From contig CAYUIQ010000331.1 in the NCBI GenBank assembly GCA_964444795.1, positions 1-7,800 on the forward strand: 7,800 nt of DNA. The letters run 5' to 3'. The notes beneath the pieces were generated by a model. That model was given only the letters and a program-made list of their open reading frames with translations, had not been told where the DNA came from and did not search any database. This document shows positions 5,929 to 7,800 of the stretch, piece after piece. The translations under genes and the position numbers were made by a program. How positions within the stretch are numbered: the first letter of the stretch is position 1; every line of letters begins with the position of its first letter. This DNA comes from JABMRP01 sp964444795. GTDB lineage: Bacteria > Planctomycetota > Planctomycetia > Pirellulales > Thermoguttaceae.

Positions 5929-6813
5929 ATGGGCGTTTTGAAGGCAATCTGGGTATTTCTTCGGGCATTCACCCTCACCCGTGCCACAGTGGCATTCGAG
6001 AACCTGGCCTTGCGACAGCAGGTTGCCGTCCTCAACCGGTCCGCCAAACGCCCTAAACTGCGCCCACGCGACCGCGTCTTCTGGGTTGTGCTTTCCCGCC
6101 TCTGGTCGAACTGGCGCTCCGCGCTGGCAATCGTCCAGCCTGAAACCGTCGTCCGCTGGCATCGCCAGGGCTTTCGATTGTATTGGCGATGGAAGTCGAG
6201 GCCTGGCAAAAACGGACGCCCGCCAATCGAACGCGAAATCCGTGACCTCATCCGACGTATGTCCCGGGAGAACCCAACTTGGGGCGCGCCCCGGATCGTG
6301 TCCGAATTGGCCCTGCTGGGCCACGACGTCGCCAAAGCGACGGTGGCCAAGTACATGGTCCGCACCCGCAAACCGCCCTCTCAAACCTGGCGGACGTTCC
6401 TGGATAATCACGTCGGGGACATCGCCGCCTGCGACTTCTTCACGATTCCCACCGTCACGTTCCGCGTCCTGTACGTCTTCATCGTGATGCGCCACGATCG
6501 GCGAGAACTCGTCCACTTTAACATTACCACGAATCCTCATGCCGAATGGGCTGCCCAGCAGATTGTCCAAGCCTTCCCGTACGAAGGAGCACCGCGATTC
6601 CTCATTCGCGATCGCGACGGAATCTACGGTGACTATTTCGTCAATCGCGTCAAAGGCATGGGTATCGAAGAAGTCCCCACCGCCCCGCATTCGCCTTGGC
6701 AGAATCCCTACTGCGAACGCGTCGTCGGCAGTATTCGCCGTGGCTGTTTGGATCATGTGATTGTACTGGGCCAGCGACATCTGCATCGAATCCTGTCCGG
6801 ATGGAGTTTTTAG
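5929..6813 (+). CDS. Integrase-core (DDE) transposase, truncated at the C-terminus
   Basis: From ATG at 5929 (GAGGGAG at 5918-5924) the frame gives 294 residues. The N-terminus (AFENLALRQQVAVLNR, FWVVLSRLW, ETVVRWHRQGFRLYWRWKSR) and the helical PTWGAPRIVSELALLGHDVA segment are typical of rve-domain IS transposases abundant in Planctomycetota and Acidobacteria. The catalytic core keeps D169 (ACDFFTIPT), the RDRDG motif (D228/D230) and E263 (NPYCERVVGSIRRGCLDH); D228 to E263 has 34 residues between. Family members continue roughly 60-70 residues after HLRRILSGY with a YYHxxRTHLSL motif. Here the frame breaks off at RILSGWSF and stops, so the tail is lost and the enzyme is probably inactive. Its stop is 16 bp from the stop of the convergent repeat gene. 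In-frame ATGs further upstream (from 5773) are unlikely starts, as that stretch does not match the family. Confidence 0.8.
   Translation: MGVLKAIWVFLRAFTLTRATVAFENLALRQQVAVLNRSAKRPKLRPRDRVFWVVLSRLWSNWRSALAIVQPETVVRWHRQGFRLYWRWKSRPGKNGRPPIEREIRDLIRRMSRENPTWGAPRIVSELALLGHDVAKATVAKYMVRTRKPPSQTWRTFLDNHVGDIAACDFFTIPTVTFRVLYVFIVMRHDRRELVHFNITTNPHAEWAAQQIVQAFPYEGAPRFLIRDRDGIYGDYFVNRVKGMGIEEVPTAPHSPWQNPYCERVVGSIRRGCLDHVIVLGQRHLHRILSGWSF
5929..6813 (+). mobile_element. Insertion sequence remnant
   Basis: The element is recognised from its truncated transposase. Its right end, including the last part of the transposase and any terminal inverted repeat, is missing at about 6800. The left end is not defined: it should lie in 5690-5928, and a TGTCA at 5848-5852 is only a candidate. 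A 7-bp dyad CACTGCC/GGCAGTG (5881-5914) stands just upstream of the transposase ribosome site. No target-site duplication can be assigned because the right end is gone. Confidence 0.5.
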
Positions 6814-6823
6814 GAAGGACAGG
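6792..6823. terminator. Hairpin between the convergent transposase and repeat-protein genes
   Basis: CCTGTCC (6792-6798) and GGACAGG (6817-6823) are perfect 7-bp inverted arms with an 18-base loop that contains the transposase stop codon. On the minus strand it lies seven bases after the repeat-protein stop, where a terminator would be expected. There is no following T-run on either strand; the T5 (A5 on the minus strand) is inside the loop. Its role as a terminator is therefore tentative. Confidence 0.3.
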
Positions 6824-6829
6824 CAAACG

Positions 6830-7800
6830 TCAATCCCAATAGGCCGTGTAGACGGCGTCGACCGCGTCGAAGTGTTCGGTGGTGCCGTTCTTCTTCACGG
6901 TGTAGTTTTCCAGGTCCCAAAGCCAGTAGTACTTGCCGAGACCCGACAGGGGCAACGGGACCATTCCGATTTCCAGATGATCGGCGTCGTACACTAAAGC
7001 GACGTCGTCGCCGCCGCCATCCTCGACGAACACGTGCTCGAAGTACCAAGCCCGGCCGAAGTACCCAACACCGATGATCTTGACATCGGTCGGCCGGGTT
7101 ACCACGGTTTCCTTGCCAGCCGTCCCATAGAGCTTGGCCGTATCCGTCCCGCCGTCGGTGGAATAGCCGTGGACGTAACGGAAGTTGTTGACGGTCATCT
7201 TGAAGGGATCACCGGGCAAACCGCCGGCCAGCGACCCGTGCGTGTCGTCGATCTCCAGCGTATCGTCGCCGGGCGAATCGTACAGGTAGGCCACGTCGGT
7301 ACCGCCGCCGCTGTGGGCTATCACTTCGTCGAAGTACCAAGCCCGGCCGAAGTGTCCATCACCGATGATCTTGGCATTGGTCGGCCGGGCCACCACGGTC
7401 TCCTGGCCGGCCGTCCCGTGAAGATTGGCTGTATCCGTGCCGCCAGCCGTGGAATAGCCGTGGACGTAACGGAAGTTGTTGACGGTTATCTCAAAGGGAT
7501 CGCCGGGCAAACCGCCGGCCAGCGACCCGTGCGTGTCGTCGATCTCCAGCGTATCGTCGCCGGGCGAATCGTACAGGTAGGCCACGTCGGTACCGCCGCC
7601 GCTGTGGGCTATCACTTCGTCGAAGTACCAAGCCCGGCCGAAGTGTCCATCACCGATGATCTTGGCATTGGTCGGCCGGGCCACCACGGTCTCCTGGCCG
7701 GCCGTCCCGTGAAGATTGGCTGTATCCGTGCCGCCAGCCGTGGAATAGCCGTGGACGTAACGGAAGTTGTTGACGGTTATCTCAAAGGGATCGCCGGGCA
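6830..7800 (-). CDS. Tandem-repeat (GGTD) surface-type protein, C-terminal part
   Basis: The minus-strand frame is open from the right edge to TGA at 6832-6830, giving 322 residues of the C-terminus; the true start lies outside the window, and the ATG at 7687 is internal to a repeat. The protein consists of 97-residue repeats, each splitting into two related halves that begin GGTDTANLHGTAGQET and GGTDVAYLYDSPGDDT. The halves look like beta-strand modules ending in aromatic-rich WYFDEVIAHS or FRYVHGYST. The sequence is acidic and rich in Gly, Asp and Thr with no cysteine, as in large exported planctomycete proteins with similar GGTD/GDDT repeats. The last repeat is divergent and ends in a capping segment (YYWLWDLENYTVKKNGTTEH, then VYTAYWD). 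No catalytic motif is visible, so a structural or adhesive surface role is inferred. The gene converges on the IS remnant. Confidence 0.8.
   Translation of the reverse strand, partial: PGDPFEITVNNFRYVHGYSTAGGTDTANLHGTAGQETVVARPTNAKIIGDGHFGRAWYFDEVIAHSGGGTDVAYLYDSPGDDTLEIDDTHGSLAGGLPGDPFEITVNNFRYVHGYSTAGGTDTANLHGTAGQETVVARPTNAKIIGDGHFGRAWYFDEVIAHSGGGTDVAYLYDSPGDDTLEIDDTHGSLAGGLPGDPFKMTVNNFRYVHGYSTDGGTDTAKLYGTAGKETVVTRPTDVKIIGVGYFGRAWYFEHVFVEDGGGDDVALVYDADHLEIGMVPLPLSGLGKYYWLWDLENYTVKKNGTTEHFDAVDAVYTAYWD
6921..7211 (-). repeat. Divergent C-terminal repeat copy
   Basis: The part at 7038-7211 aligns with copy 2 at roughly 85-90 percent by eye. The part nearer the gene end has drifted strongly and lost residues of the second half-repeat (VYDADHLEIG in place of YLYDSPGDDTLEI). 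Boundaries on the left are approximate, because the copy grades into the C-terminal cap. Confidence 0.6.
7212..7502 (-). repeat. Tandem repeat copy 2 (291 bp)
   Basis: This is the middle copy, with no difference from copy 1 over its full 291 bp, including third codon positions. It encodes 97 residues made of two related half-repeats. Confidence 0.9.
7503..7800 (-). repeat. Tandem repeat copy 1 (291-bp period, runs past the edge)
   Basis: Every base from 7503 to 7800 equals the base 291 positions to its left (7212-7509), so this copy is complete and the next begins at the window edge. The period is 97 codons, so the repeat preserves the reading frame. The array very probably continues beyond the window. 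Confidence 0.9.

Noticed and set aside
5860..6786. 308-codon minus-strand open frame over the transposase
   Set aside because: It is antisense to well-recognised transposase motifs, has no family resemblance, and is a by-product of codon bias.
6921..7800. Repeats as a CRISPR array or non-coding satellite
   Set aside because: The 291-bp period has no spacers and keeps one open reading frame with patterned GGTD protein repeats.

Overview
The window is high-GC bacterial DNA that looks like Planctomycetota, probably Pirellulales-like. That placement is inferred from gene content, not from a marker gene. The evidence is a large exported protein resembling the hydrazine synthase alpha subunit (HzsA) with planctomycete-style CxxCH domains and a C-terminal LamG domain, a LexA-type helix-turn-helix joined to a winged-helix regulator, and a secreted-type GGTD tandem-repeat protein.

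Layout from left to right. At 1-38 (minus) is the 5' end of a gene with a clear Shine-Dalgarno and the start of a signal peptide; the rest lies outside the window. A 375-bp gap (39-413) carries two small hairpins. At 414-1275 (minus) is a DNA-binding regulator in two reading frames: a LexA-like HTH module (from 1275), then a protein with two winged-helix segments (1025-414). The frames meet at a run of six G on the coding strand (1030-1035), and losing one G would fuse them into a single 286-residue protein. A 490-bp divergent intergenic region follows. At 1766-5689 (plus) is the dominant gene, a 1307-residue exported protein: signal peptide, galactose-binding-like beta-sandwich, helical segment, PD40-type beta-propeller, two c-type haem motifs and a LamG lectin-like domain. 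At 5929-6813 (plus) is an IS transposase of the integrase-core (DDE) type that keeps its acidic residues but has lost its C-terminus. Ending 16 bp away on the opposite strand (6830-7800, minus) is the 3' end of a tandem-repeat surface-type protein with 97-residue (291-bp) repeats, two of which are identical at every base seen.

How the parts fit. The regulator and the HzsA-like gene are divergent and share an upstream region, so the regulator could control the HzsA-like gene; nothing proves this. No partner subunits of hydrazine synthase (HzsB/HzsC) or other anammox genes are visible, so the large protein should be read as an orphan HzsA-related cytochrome of unknown reaction, not as hydrazine synthase. 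The right third looks like accessory sequence: a decayed insertion sequence beside a recently homogenised repeat gene. I found no RNA genes and no CRISPR array.

The best candidates for something undescribed are the G6 frame junction in the LexA/winged-helix regulator and the unusual architecture and cysteine motifs of the HzsA-related protein.
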